42,556 nt of DNA from JABDOU01 sp041609995 (GTDB lineage: Bacteria > Actinomycetota > Acidimicrobiia > Spongiisociales > SHLN01), in assembly GCA_041609995.1 (NCBI GenBank), contig JBFIPU010000011.1, forward strand, positions 1 through 42,556. Direction: 5' to 3'. Every line of letters starts with the position of its first letter. The stretch's first letter is position 1. Below the pieces are notes generated by a model that had not been told where the DNA came from, searched no databases, and was given only the letters and a program-made list of their open reading frames with translations. This document shows positions 15,924 through 23,776 of this stretch, piece after piece. A program made the position numbers and the translations under genes.

Positions 15924-15948
15924 TCTCAGGCGCCGCCGCTGATCTCAG
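15911..15948. repeat. 19-bp tandem duplication spanning two convergent gene ends
   Basis: GCGCCGCCGCTGATCTCAG is present twice head to tail (15911-15929, 15930-15948), followed by a further GCGCC. Copy one contains the transglutaminase stop on the plus strand; copy two contains the stop of the MerR-like gene on the minus strand. The two genes are thus separated by the duplication. Confidence 0.85.
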
Positions 15949-16421
15949 GCGCCGGACGCCTCCGAGAGCACGTCGTCTTCCACCTGTCGGATCGTCTCGA
16001 GGAATGCTTCGCGATCGAGCTCGAAGCGGGTGATGTCGTCTTCGACCTGGCGGGCGATGGCGTTGATCGATGCAAAGAACGCCAGCTGCCCTTCGATGAG
16101 CGCGGATATCACCGCCTCGTCACTGTCGTCCGAATTCGTTGCGTCCAGAGCGATTTTGGCGAGTTGCGCGTCCATGTCGCCCGTTCGCCGGAGGTAGCTC
16201 CAGGCGCGCCGAATCCGCTGCAGTGACATTCCGTTGTCGAGGAGGCTCTTCACGACACGAAGAGCGACCATGTCTCGGAATGAATACAAGCGTCGGCGTC
16301 CCGGACGACCGCCGGTGGACTGCAGTGATGGTGAAACGAGATTCTTCTGATCCCAATAGCGAAGTTGATGCCCCGTGCATCCCGTCAAGCGAACCGCCTG
16401 CTGAGCTGTAAAGCCTTCCAA
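15945..16421 (-). CDS. MerR-family helix-turn-helix regulator
   Basis: A 158-residue DNA-binding protein. The N-terminal winged helix reads FTAQQAVRLTGCTGHQLRYW followed by the basic wing GRPGRRRLYSFRDM and a second helix pair (ALRVVKSLLDNGMSLQRIRRAW), as in MerR proteins. The C-terminal 75 residues are helical and acidic with no Cys cluster, so no metal-sensing site is apparent. The start is TTG at 16421, supported by GGAGGAAG about nine bases upstream; no ATG or GTG is better placed. Convergent with the transglutaminase operon. Its target is unknown. Confidence 0.85.
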   Translation of the reverse strand: MEGFTAQQAVRLTGCTGHQLRYWDQKNLVSPSLQSTGGRPGRRRLYSFRDMVALRVVKSLLDNGMSLQRIRRAWSYLRRTGDMDAQLAKIALDATNSDDSDEAVISALIEGQLAFFASINAIARQVEDDITRFELDREAFLETIRQVEDDVLSEASGA

Positions 16422-16573
16422 GCCCGTCTTCCTCCGTCTCCCCTTTTACCTGCCCGTGTCTTGCATGTCAGGACAACGAGTTGCCCATCTGTTGTGCTCA
16501 GCTACAACGCTGCGCGGGACTCGTTGCCCGAGTCCTGGGCCCGACAGACTGGGGATCAAGGCTGGTCACCATC

Positions 16574-16620
16574 GAAGGTGGTGCCGGTTGATCGCCGGTC
16601 TCTTCGGTCCCGCCACCTTC
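16574..16620 (-). terminator. Hairpin downstream of DUF3040 gene
   Basis: A 10-bp stem (16574-16583 with 16611-16620, one G-T wobble) around a 27-base loop, about 30 bases past the DUF3040 stop. There is no T-tract, so it may be a poor intrinsic terminator or an mRNA 3' end stabiliser. It also lies in the promoter area of the MerR-like gene. Confidence 0.35.
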
Positions 16621-16650
16621 CCGCCAAGGAGGTTCGGCCACTCTAGACAG

Positions 16651-16998
16651 CTAGTCGTCTCGCTGCCACCTGGACCGCAGGCGGGCGGCAAGGGAGGATC
16701 CCACTCCGCGCCGACCCGACGAATCGCTCCCTCGATCGAGACCGCGCACACCTATCCACGCGGACCCCACCATCACCAAGAAGCCGATGACGGCGAGGGG
16801 AGTACCACCGTCTTGTGGAAAGAAGAAGATCATGAGCGCCAGGCCCAACACGAACCCGAGCACCGCCCACACCATCGAGGCACCCCCGAAGAGGCCGACC
16901 GATGCGTTGCGCACCTTGTCTGCCAGTTTTGGATCCTGTCGGTAGAACTGGGCCTCGATCTCGTCGAGGATTTTTTGCTCGTGATCGTTGAGTGGCAT
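16651..16998 (-). CDS. DUF3040 membrane protein
   Basis: A 115-residue actinobacterial membrane protein. It begins MPLNDHEQKILDEIEAQFY, the conserved DUF3040 N terminus, followed by two membrane segments (about 39-59 and 66-84) and a basic, Arg-rich tail. The function is unknown, but the family is often encoded close to dcw genes, as here about 10 kb from mraZ. The ATG has AGGAG as ribosome-binding site and is preceded by a perfect TATAAT at 17031-17026, so this gene has its own promoter inside the spacer after the polymerase IV gene. Confidence 0.88.
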   Translation of the reverse strand: MPLNDHEQKILDEIEAQFYRQDPKLADKVRNASVGLFGGASMVWAVLGFVLGLALMIFFFPQDGGTPLAVIGFLVMVGSAWIGVRGLDRGSDSSGRRGVGSSLAARLRSRWQRDD

Positions 16999-17025
16999 GG
17001 GTCATAACTCCTAAGAACAATCTCG

Positions 17026-17031
17026 ATTATA
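17026..17031 (-). promoter_or_regulatory. Consensus -10 (TATAAT) for the DUF3040 gene
   Basis: Perfect TATAAT on the minus strand, 27 bases before the DUF3040 ATG. No matching -35 at 16-18 bp; TTGACT occurs 23 bp upstream (17060-17055), which is too far. Confidence 0.55.
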
Positions 17032-17056
17032 CGCCTACTTCAAAACCTGCTCGTAG

Positions 17057-18295
17057 TCAACCACCTGGACCGTACATCCGATCCGGATCAGATACGTCCG
17101 GCGCCCCCGCCAGCCGGGCAGGTCCCACTGCCCGGTCTCCGAAGCGATTGCGGACGTCCTCTACTGCATCGGCCAGATCGCCCCAAGCACCTGAGCCGTC
17201 CGGCGCCACCTCGACTTGACCCGGCTCGAGCAAACCGAGCTGGCGTGGCTGATCGTTGTCGACCAATTGGGAGGCGGCGACACCAATGAGCCGGATAGGG
17301 CGATCGACCTCCACCCGGCCGACCAGCTCCCGGGTCAGGCGATAGATGTCGCGGGCCGTGTCAACCGCGGTGCCGGGCGTCACGCTCCGCGTGATGGTCT
17401 CGAACGGCGCATAGCGAACCTTGATGGCGATGGTGCGGGCCGCCACCCCGGCCGACCGTAGGCGGGTGGCAACCCGATCTGACTGGGCCAGTAGCTCGGC
17501 CTCCACCCGGGAACGCCCGGAGATGTCGTGAGCGAATGTCTGCTCGACCGACATCGACTTGGCGTCACCACCGGGTTCCACCCGCCGGGGGTCTTCGCCC
17601 CGGGCCAAGGCCTCCAGGTGCTGAGCGACAGCCGGGCCCAGACGAGTCGTGAGGGCTGCCAGCGGGACCGCCTCGAGGTCGCCTACGGTTTCCACCCCAA
17701 GGCCCTCCAGCGCCGCGTGAGTGGCCTCCCCAACCCCCCAGAGTGCTCTCACCGGCAACGGATCGAGAAACTGGCGGACCTGCTGGGCGGCAACAGAAAA
17801 CAGGCCGTCGGGTTTCGCACGGTCCGACGCCAGCTTGGCCAGGAACTTGTTCGGCGCGATCCCTACCGAGGCCGGCAGCTCGAGCTCTTCCCGGATCCGC
17901 TTTCTGATCGCCACCGCCACCGCTTGCGGATCCGCATGGTGGAGCCGGAGACCCGTCACATCGAGAAACGCCTCGTCGACGGACAGCGGCTCCACTCGAT
18001 GCGTGAACGAGCGAAGCACCGTGAACACCTTCACCGAGTACTCCTGGTACCGAGCCATCGTGGGCGGGATGAACTCGGCTTGCGGACAGAGGCGGCGCGC
18101 CTGGGCCATCGGCATGGCAGAATGCACGCCCCGGGCGCGGGCCTCGTAACTACACGACGCCACCACCCCCCGACGTCCCAGGCCCCCGACGATGACCGGG
18201 AGGCCGCGCAGGTCCGGCCGCAGCCGCCGTTCCACCTCGACGAAAAACGCATCCATGTCGACGTGCAGAATCGGCGTGGACCAGGCCTCTTCCAT
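17057..18295 (-). CDS. dinB: DNA polymerase IV (Y-family translesion polymerase)
   Basis: A 412-residue Y-family polymerase for translesion synthesis. The metal-binding HVDMDAFF motif (Asp13, Asp15) and the catalytic SVDEAFLDVTG motif are intact. The helix-hairpin-helix thumb and little-finger domains follow, and near the C terminus QLGLL resembles a sliding-clamp-binding motif. A 40-residue tail follows. It starts one base after the glcD-like stop, so it appears to be expressed from the flavoprotein's transcript; no LexA-type box was seen nearby. It is DinB rather than ImuB because the catalytic acidic residues are all present. Confidence 0.93.
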   Translation of the reverse strand: MEEAWSTPILHVDMDAFFVEVERRLRPDLRGLPVIVGGLGRRGVVASCSYEARARGVHSAMPMAQARRLCPQAEFIPPTMARYQEYSVKVFTVLRSFTHRVEPLSVDEAFLDVTGLRLHHADPQAVAVAIRKRIREELELPASVGIAPNKFLAKLASDRAKPDGLFSVAAQQVRQFLDPLPVRALWGVGEATHAALEGLGVETVGDLEAVPLAALTTRLGPAVAQHLEALARGEDPRRVEPGGDAKSMSVEQTFAHDISGRSRVEAELLAQSDRVATRLRSAGVAARTIAIKVRYAPFETITRSVTPGTAVDTARDIYRLTRELVGRVEVDRPIRLIGVAASQLVDNDQPRQLGLLEPGQVEVAPDGSGAWGDLADAVEDVRNRFGDRAVGPARLAGAPDVSDPDRMYGPGG

Positions 18296-18296
18296 G

Positions 18297-19700
18297 TCAG
18301 AGTGCCTTGCCGGGGTTCATGCGATTGCCGGGATCGAATACTGCTTTGATCTGTCGTTGGATATCGAGTAGGCCCGGCTCGATCTCCTGCTCGAGAAACC
18401 GGCGTTTGAGCGTGCCGATCCCGTGTTCGGCCGCAATGGTCCCTCCCAGCTCCAGCGCCAGAGTCACGATCTCTCCGAAGGCCATCTCGGCGGTTCTCAC
18501 CTGGGCGGCGTCATGCTCGTCGAAGATGAGGATGGGGTGCAAATTACCGTCCCCGGCGTGTCCGATCGTGGGAATCATCATGTCGTGGCGCTCGGCGATC
18601 TGGCTGATGCCTGCCAACAGCTGAGGCAGCCGTCGTCGCCCCACCGCCACATCCTCGGGCAGCAAAGCTCTTCCCAAGCGCTCCATGGCCGGCCACGCCC
18701 GGCGCCGGACCTCCAGCAACATGTCGCCTTCGACCGGATCATCGACGTGGTAGACGAAGCTGGAACCGTGGGCCTCACAGATCTGGGCCATGGACTCGAT
18801 CTCGGATCGGGCCCCGTCCGCGTCTTCTCCGTCGGCTTGCACCAGCAGCAGGCAGGCAGCATCGACATCGAGCTCCATGGCATTCACCGATTCGATGATC
18901 TCCAGGGAGCTCCGATCGAGGATCTCCATGAGCGACGGCTGGAGACCCTGTTCGAACACCTGGGAGATGGCCCGGCCGGCGGACGGCAGATCATGGAAAT
19001 AGGCAACCATGGTCGCTCCCACCCGGGGCGCAGGGATGAGCTTCACGACGATCTCGGTGATGACGCCCAGCGTCCCTTCCGAGCCCACGAAGATCCCGGT
19101 CAGGTCCAGGCCTGCGGTGTTCTTGATGGTCCCCTGACGCCCGGTTCTGATGACCTGGCCGGAGGCGAGCACCACCTCCAGCCCGACTACGTAGTCGCGA
19201 GTCACTCCGTATTTGACGCAGCACAAGCCACCGGCGTTGGTGGCGACGTTGCCCCCGATGCTCGACATGTCGAACGATGCCGGATCGGGTGGGTAGAAGA
19301 GCCCGTGGGATGCGACGGCTTCTTTGAGATCGCGATTGATGACACCCGGCTGGACGCGGGCGGTCCGATTGACAGGGTCGATCTCGAGTATCCGGTCGAG
19401 GTTGTGAAGAGAGAGAATCACGCATCCGTTGATGGCGTTGGCTCCGCCCGTCAGCCCGGTGCCGGCACCTCGGGGAACGACGATGGCCTCGTGGGCGGCG
19501 GCCACCTTCATCGCCGTCACCACCTCATCGGCGTCTTGCGGGCTCACGAGAACCAGCGGCACGCCGGCCTTCTCGAAGATTGCCCGATCTTGGGAGTAGG
19601 CGGCCAGCACGTCGGCATCGACCTGGACTCTTCCGTCGGGCAGGCTGCTCCGGAGATCCTGGATGAGGTCTGGGTTGGTGCCTATCCCCGGGTTGGGCAT
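18297..19700 (-). CDS. GlcD-like FAD-binding oxidase (glycolate/D-lactate dehydrogenase family)
   Basis: A 467-residue flavoprotein of the FAD-linked oxidase (GlcD/LDH) family that oxidises 2-hydroxyacids. The PP-loop reads PRGAGTGLTGGA, the FAD domain continues with SFDMSSIGGNVATNAGG, and the C-terminal domain has the GHAGDGNLHPIL metal/substrate motif and ends FDPGNRMNPGK, all typical. The ATG at 19700 (MPNPGIG) is preferred; upstream in-frame sequence runs into the divergent gene. No glcE or glcF is adjacent, so it may act alone. Physically coupled to dinB, an odd pairing. Only 36 bases separate it from the divergent phosphatase gene. Confidence 0.88.
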   Translation of the reverse strand: MPNPGIGTNPDLIQDLRSSLPDGRVQVDADVLAAYSQDRAIFEKAGVPLVLVSPQDADEVVTAMKVAAAHEAIVVPRGAGTGLTGGANAINGCVILSLHNLDRILEIDPVNRTARVQPGVINRDLKEAVASHGLFYPPDPASFDMSSIGGNVATNAGGLCCVKYGVTRDYVVGLEVVLASGQVIRTGRQGTIKNTAGLDLTGIFVGSEGTLGVITEIVVKLIPAPRVGATMVAYFHDLPSAGRAISQVFEQGLQPSLMEILDRSSLEIIESVNAMELDVDAACLLLVQADGEDADGARSEIESMAQICEAHGSSFVYHVDDPVEGDMLLEVRRRAWPAMERLGRALLPEDVAVGRRRLPQLLAGISQIAERHDMMIPTIGHAGDGNLHPILIFDEHDAAQVRTAEMAFGEIVTLALELGGTIAAEHGIGTLKRRFLEQEIEPGLLDIQRQIKAVFDPGNRMNPGKAL

Positions 19701-19724
19701 GATCGGAACTGACTGCTGGCCGTT

Positions 19725-19730
19725 TAGCTT
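19725..19730 (+). promoter_or_regulatory. -10 hexamer of leaderless phosphatase gene
   Basis: TAGCTT ends six bases before the ATG at 19737, with no Shine-Dalgarno sequence. Confidence 0.42.
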
Positions 19731-19736
19731 GTGGGC

Positions 19737-20330
19737 ATGGCCGATCTTATCCACCTCATACGCCACGGCGAGGTGCACAACCCCGACAACATCTGCTACG
19801 CCGACATCGAGTCGTTCGGCCTCTCGGAACTCGGCCGCCTCCAGGCCGCCGAAGTCGGGGGCCGCCTGTCGGAGGCGCCGCCGGTCGCCTGCTATGTGTC
19901 GCCCCTCCGCCGGGCCCGGGAAACCTGGCAAGAGACCGGTCTGGCGGTGGAGGCGGCCGTGCGCTCAGGGCTCACGGAGTGGGGGCTCGCCCAACGCTGG
20001 AAGGGGTATCGCTGGCATGATCTCGACCACTACTTCCCGGGCGAAATCGATCAATACTGGGCCGACCCGACCCGGCTGCCCTTCTCGCCAGAATCGTTGA
20101 CGAGCCTGGCAGAGCGCATGCAACGCGAGGTCGAGGAGGCTGACCGGCGTCATCCCACCGGCTCGGTGGCCTTTGTCACTCACCAGGACCCTCTGCAGGC
20201 GGCGCGGCTCGTGCTCACGGGACGCCCCCTGGGCGAGCTGCACGTGGACAAGCCGGTGCATGGCTCGGTCATCACGATCCGGCCGGCCGATGGGCTCGAG
20301 ATCGCCCATTGGCAACCCGGCCAGCGATAA
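19737..20330 (+). CDS. Histidine phosphatase (phosphoglycerate mutase-like) superfamily protein
   Basis: A 197-residue enzyme of the histidine phosphatase superfamily. The phospho-acceptor motif LIRHGEV has Arg9-His10-Gly11, the second arginine lies in SPLRRARET, and the distal catalytic His is in FVTHQDP. Members dephosphorylate sugars, nucleotides or cofactors, and the substrate cannot be predicted here. The ATG at 19737 is favoured over GTG at 19731 because of the spacing to TAGCTT. It heads a three-gene plus-strand unit with two membrane proteins. Divergent from glcD. Confidence 0.85.
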   Translation: MADLIHLIRHGEVHNPDNICYADIESFGLSELGRLQAAEVGGRLSEAPPVACYVSPLRRARETWQETGLAVEAAVRSGLTEWGLAQRWKGYRWHDLDHYFPGEIDQYWADPTRLPFSPESLTSLAERMQREVEEADRRHPTGSVAFVTHQDPLQAARLVLTGRPLGELHVDKPVHGSVITIRPADGLEIAHWQPGQR

Positions 20331-20337
20331 TGACGCG

Positions 20338-21087
20338 ATGACGTTGTTCGTGGGAGCAGGGGTGGCGCTGGCCGCTACCGGGTGGTGGGGAGTCTTGCTC
20401 GTACTCCAGCAAGGCGCTTCCCACCAGGTTCTCGGGTTGTCGGTGCTGGCGGTGGGGGTCGTCGGGCCGCTCGGCATGGTCCTCAGCCGCGGACGCTGGA
20501 GCCTGCGCCTGACCCAGCTGGCGATGGGGGCTCTCCTTCTCATGCCACTCCTGACCACGCCCGGTTGGTGGGTGGTCGGCAGCGTCGCGGCGGCGTTGGC
20601 GCTGGCGATCATCTCGACCCCGTGGGGGCAGGTCGGGTTGCGGAAGCTTCCCCCCGCCGCTCCGATCCCCGACCAGGCGATCGTGTTGACGCTCGGCTTG
20701 CTGGCTCTACCGGCCTTGGCCGCCGCCGGCCAACTCGACTCCGACGGCTGGGGACTGGTCCTCTGGGCCGCCTTTGTGCTGTTCGTGGCGATCACGTACA
20801 GCCGCGCCATGCAACTCGGTCTCTGGAGCGCCCGCCTGATCCTCCCGCTCGTGACGATTCCGGTCATCCTCGGCTCGCCGTTTCCGGCCAACATGTTGAC
20901 GGCGTTGGGCACCGCCGCCCTGGTGGCGCTCTCCTGGCACCCGCAGGCGCTGTTGGCGATCACGGAGGCGACCCCACGCCGGGTGTCCCCGGTTCCGGTT
21001 CCACCGGAATTGGTACCGGAAGACCTGCTGCGGGCAGCCGGCTACGACAGCTCAGGACGCCCGATCCCGGACCCCACAGATGAGTGA
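20338..21087 (+). CDS. Multi-pass membrane protein, unknown
   Basis: A 249-residue protein with about six to seven hydrophobic segments rich in Leu, Ala, Val and Trp between residues 1 and 205, then a cytosolic-looking tail ending with PVPPELVPEDLLRAAGYDSS. No family motif is recognised. The ATG at 20338 is seven bases after the phosphatase stop; a longer frame (to 20173) exists only as overlap with the phosphatase gene and is rejected. The 3' end overlaps the next gene by eight bases. Function unknown; perhaps a permease-like or anchoring protein. Confidence 0.75.
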   Translation: MTLFVGAGVALAATGWWGVLLVLQQGASHQVLGLSVLAVGVVGPLGMVLSRGRWSLRLTQLAMGALLLMPLLTTPGWWVVGSVAAALALAIISTPWGQVGLRKLPPAAPIPDQAIVLTLGLLALPALAAAGQLDSDGWGLVLWAAFVLFVAITYSRAMQLGLWSARLILPLVTIPVILGSPFPANMLTALGTAALVALSWHPQALLAITEATPRRVSPVPVPPELVPEDLLRAAGYDSSGRPIPDPTDE

Positions 21088-21436
21088 GGGGCTGCCCCGG
21101 CTTCCCAATCCGTGGATCGGCATTCCGGTCCTGGCCGCCACGGTGCTGGGCTGGTTCATCGGAGGCGCGGTCGGGCGGGTCGGTTGCTCCGGGTCTTGCG
21201 GCCCCACCGAGCTCGCCTTCTCGCTGCTGGGGGCAGCGGTGGGATTCGCCGGGACGCTCGTCGTGGCAGTCCTCGTCGTGCGATCCCTCGCCGAGTGGCG
21301 GGCGCTGCAGAATCGAAACGGCGAGGTTTCGAACGCCAGACTTCCCGACGGCGAGCCATCAAAGGGCGTGGATCGAACCATTGAGCACCGGGACGCCGGG
21401 ACTCATCCGGCTCGACCCGATCACCCGGAGGCCTGA
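21080..21436 (+). CDS. Small membrane protein, unknown
   Basis: A 118-residue protein with two membrane segments (about 12-31 and 45-66) separated by a Cys-containing loop GRVGCSGSCGPTE, then a hydrophilic tail. No family recognised. The CxxxC loop would be exposed if the termini are inside; a disulfide or metal site is possible but unproven. Starts eight bases inside the preceding gene and ends four bases before the fabF stop on the other strand. Confidence 0.65.
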   Translation: MSEGLPRLPNPWIGIPVLAATVLGWFIGGAVGRVGCSGSCGPTELAFSLLGAAVGFAGTLVVAVLVVRSLAEWRALQNRNGEVSNARLPDGEPSKGVDRTIEHRDAGTHPARPDHPEA

Positions 21437-21440
21437 AGGA

Positions 21441-22700
21441 TTACTGGTCGTATCCCCGGAAGACCAGTGACACGTTGTGACCACCGAAACCGAACGAGTT
21501 CGACATAGCGGCCGAGATCGACATCGAGCGGGCCTCGTTCGGCACGTAGTCCAGGTCACATTCGGGATCAGGTGTCTCGTAATTGATGGTGGGCGGCGCC
21601 AGATCGCTTTGAATGGCTTTGATCGTCATGATGGCCTCGATGGCACCGGCCGCTCCCAGCATGTGCCCGGTCATCGACTTGGTCGAGGAGACGGGCACAC
21701 GCGCGGCGGCCTCTTCACCGAGGACATATTTGATGGCAGCGGTCTCGGTGGCGTCGTTGGCCGAGGTGGAGGTGCCATGGGCATTGACGTAGTCGAGGTC
21801 GCTTGGGACGACCCCCGCCTGCTCCAGGGCCCGTTTCATGGCCATGGCCGCCCCGTACCCGCCCGGGCGGGGCAAGGTGATGTGATAGGCATCGGCGCTC
21901 ATTCCATAGCCGGCCAGCTCCGCAAAGATCGGAGCACCCCGCAACAGGGCGTGTTCCAGGTCTTCCATCACCAGCGCCGATGCCCCTTCGCTCATCACGA
22001 AGCCGCTGCGGTCTGCGTCGAAGGGACGTGAAGCCGCCTCCGGGTTGTCGTTGAAGTCGGTGGTCAGCGCCCGGGTCTGCGCAAAACCACCGACCGAGAA
22101 CTCACACAGCGGAGCCTCACAACCTCCCGCCACCATCACATCGGCGTCACCCCGGGCGATGATGGCGGCGGCGTCGCCAATCGCATTGGCAGACGCAGCG
22201 CATGCGGTGACCACCGACGTGTTGGGGCCGCGCAGGTTGAAAGCGATCGAAGCCTCTCCCCCGGCCATGTTCCCGATGATGCTCGTGATGGCGTATGGGC
22301 TGATGCGGCCGGGCCCACGCTCGTGCATCACGAGGACCTGCTCTTCGAATGACTTGATGCCGCCGATCCCGGTCCCGACCACCATCCCGGCCCGCATGGC
22401 CCCCTCCTCGTCTTCGGAGTAGTCGAGCCCGCTTTGGGCCATCGCCTCCGACACAGCGCCGAGAAAGAGCTGGGAATACCGATCCATGCGGCGGGCGTCC
22501 TTGCGGTCCATGAACGCCTCGGGGTCGAAGTCCTTGCATTCGCCCCCGATTTTGACCTTGATGTTCGAGGTGTCGAACTGCTCGATGACGCCGATCCCCG
22601 ACACACCCGACGTAGCCTGCTTCCACGAGGCATCAACGCCGACGCCCAACGGCGTGACCGCCCCCAACCCCGTGACCACGACCCGTCGGCCGTTGTTCAT
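21441..22700 (-). CDS. fabF: FabF, beta-ketoacyl-ACP synthase II
   Basis: Condensing enzyme elongating acyl-ACP with malonyl-ACP in type II fatty acid synthesis. The 419 residues are the usual size. The catalytic triad is present: Cys167 in VVTACAAS, the first His in VNAHGTSTSAND and the second in KSMTGHMLGAAGA; the C terminus carries the NSFGFGGHN motif. The ATG at 22700 overlaps the acyl carrier protein stop as ATGA, so the enzyme is made in step with its carrier. Last gene of the fab operon. Confidence 0.95.
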   Translation of the reverse strand: MNNGRRVVVTGLGAVTPLGVGVDASWKQATSGVSGIGVIEQFDTSNIKVKIGGECKDFDPEAFMDRKDARRMDRYSQLFLGAVSEAMAQSGLDYSEDEEGAMRAGMVVGTGIGGIKSFEEQVLVMHERGPGRISPYAITSIIGNMAGGEASIAFNLRGPNTSVVTACAASANAIGDAAAIIARGDADVMVAGGCEAPLCEFSVGGFAQTRALTTDFNDNPEAASRPFDADRSGFVMSEGASALVMEDLEHALLRGAPIFAELAGYGMSADAYHITLPRPGGYGAAMAMKRALEQAGVVPSDLDYVNAHGTSTSANDATETAAIKYVLGEEAAARVPVSSTKSMTGHMLGAAGAIEAIMTIKAIQSDLAPPTINYETPDPECDLDYVPNEARSMSISAAMSNSFGFGGHNVSLVFRGYDQ

Positions 22701-22945
22701 TGCTCGCCCATCTTCGCCAAGACGACATCGACCGCTTGTCCGACCGTACCGATGTTTTCGGCCTCCTCGTCCGGGATGGCGACTCCGAAGTTGTCTTCGA
22801 GGGCCATGAGAAGCTCCACAACGCCCAGAGAATCCACTTCGAGGTCCTGATCGAAGCTGGCATCCATGGTCACCTTGTCGGCATCGAGGCCGAGCTCATC
22901 GACCAAGACTCCCTTCAGCTTTGCTTCTACCTCTGCACGATCCAT
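22697..22945 (-). CDS. acpP: Acyl carrier protein
   Basis: An 82-residue acidic carrier protein. The phosphopantetheine attachment motif is DSLG with Ser39, embedded in DLEVDSLGVVELLMALE as in fatty-acid ACPs. It has a strong ribosome-binding site (GAGGAGG, five to six bases before the ATG), consistent with the high level at which ACP is needed. Its stop overlaps the fabF start as ATGA. The 90 bases upstream to fabG contain nothing else. Confidence 0.95.
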   Translation of the reverse strand: MDRAEVEAKLKGVLVDELGLDADKVTMDASFDQDLEVDSLGVVELLMALEDNFGVAIPDEEAENIGTVGQAVDVVLAKMGEQ

Positions 22946-23035
22946 TCGTTCCTCCTCATGGCCTCAGCTGTTTGCTGATCCTCATACTCGCAGGTTCTCG
23001 GCTGTCATCCCGGTTCTTCGGCTGGTCGGCGGCCA

Positions 23036-23776
23036 TCACAGGGCGAGGCCGCCGTCCACCACCAGGACGTGGCCGTTGACATAGCTTGCATCATCCGAGG
23101 CCAAAAAGGCAACGGCTGCGGCGATTTCTTCAGGAAGGCCCATTCTCCCGACTGCTACGCGGGCGGCGATCTCAGCACCCCGTGACTCGCCGATGTCGGT
23201 GGTCATGTCGGTTTCGATGAACCCCGGCGCCACGGCGTTCACGGTGATCGAGCGGCTGCCCAGCTCCTGGGCCAGCGATCGGGTGAGGCCGATGACACCG
23301 GCTTTGCTGGCCGAGTAGTTGGCCTGGCCGGGGTTGCCCCCGATCCCGGCCACAGAGGTGATGTTGATGATCCGTCCCCAGCGCGCCCGCATCATGTTGC
23401 GCATGGAGCGACGCGAACACAGGAACGTAGAAGTGAGGTTCACCTCCAGTACCCGGGTGAAGTCTTCGGTCGCCATTCGGGCCGCCAGGCCATCGCGGGT
23501 GATGCCGGCATTGTTCACCAGCACGGCCACCGGCCCCAGACGCTCTTCGACGGTGGCGAACATCTCTTCGACGGCCCCCTCAACTGAGACATCGGCGCCG
23601 ACGACGATGGCCCGGCCACCAGCTGCGACGATCTCGCCCACCACCTCCTCGGCAGCGTCTTTCGACGAGGAGTAGTTGACAGCGACTGCCAACCCGTCAG
23701 CAGCGAGTCGTGCAGCGATCGCACGGCCGATGCCACGCGAGCCTCCGGTCACCAGCCCCACCCGCTGATCGGTCAC
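23036..23776 (-). CDS. fabG: FabG, 3-oxoacyl-ACP reductase
   Basis: NADPH-dependent reductase of the fatty-acid cycle, an SDR enzyme of 246 residues. The cofactor loop TGGSRGIG (10-17), NNAG (88-91), Ser141, Tyr154 and Lys158 (YSASK) are all present; the C terminus VNGHVLVVDGGLAL is typical for FabG. The GTG start at 23776 overlaps the fabH stop as GTGA. The same frame stays open far upstream through fabH, but only because of base composition; that part is not coding. Confidence 0.94.
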   Translation of the reverse strand: MTDQRVGLVTGGSRGIGRAIAARLAADGLAVAVNYSSSKDAAEEVVGEIVAAGGRAIVVGADVSVEGAVEEMFATVEERLGPVAVLVNNAGITRDGLAARMATEDFTRVLEVNLTSTFLCSRRSMRNMMRARWGRIINITSVAGIGGNPGQANYSASKAGVIGLTRSLAQELGSRSITVNAVAPGFIETDMTTDIGESRGAEIAARVAVGRMGLPEEIAAAVAFLASDDASYVNGHVLVVDGGLAL

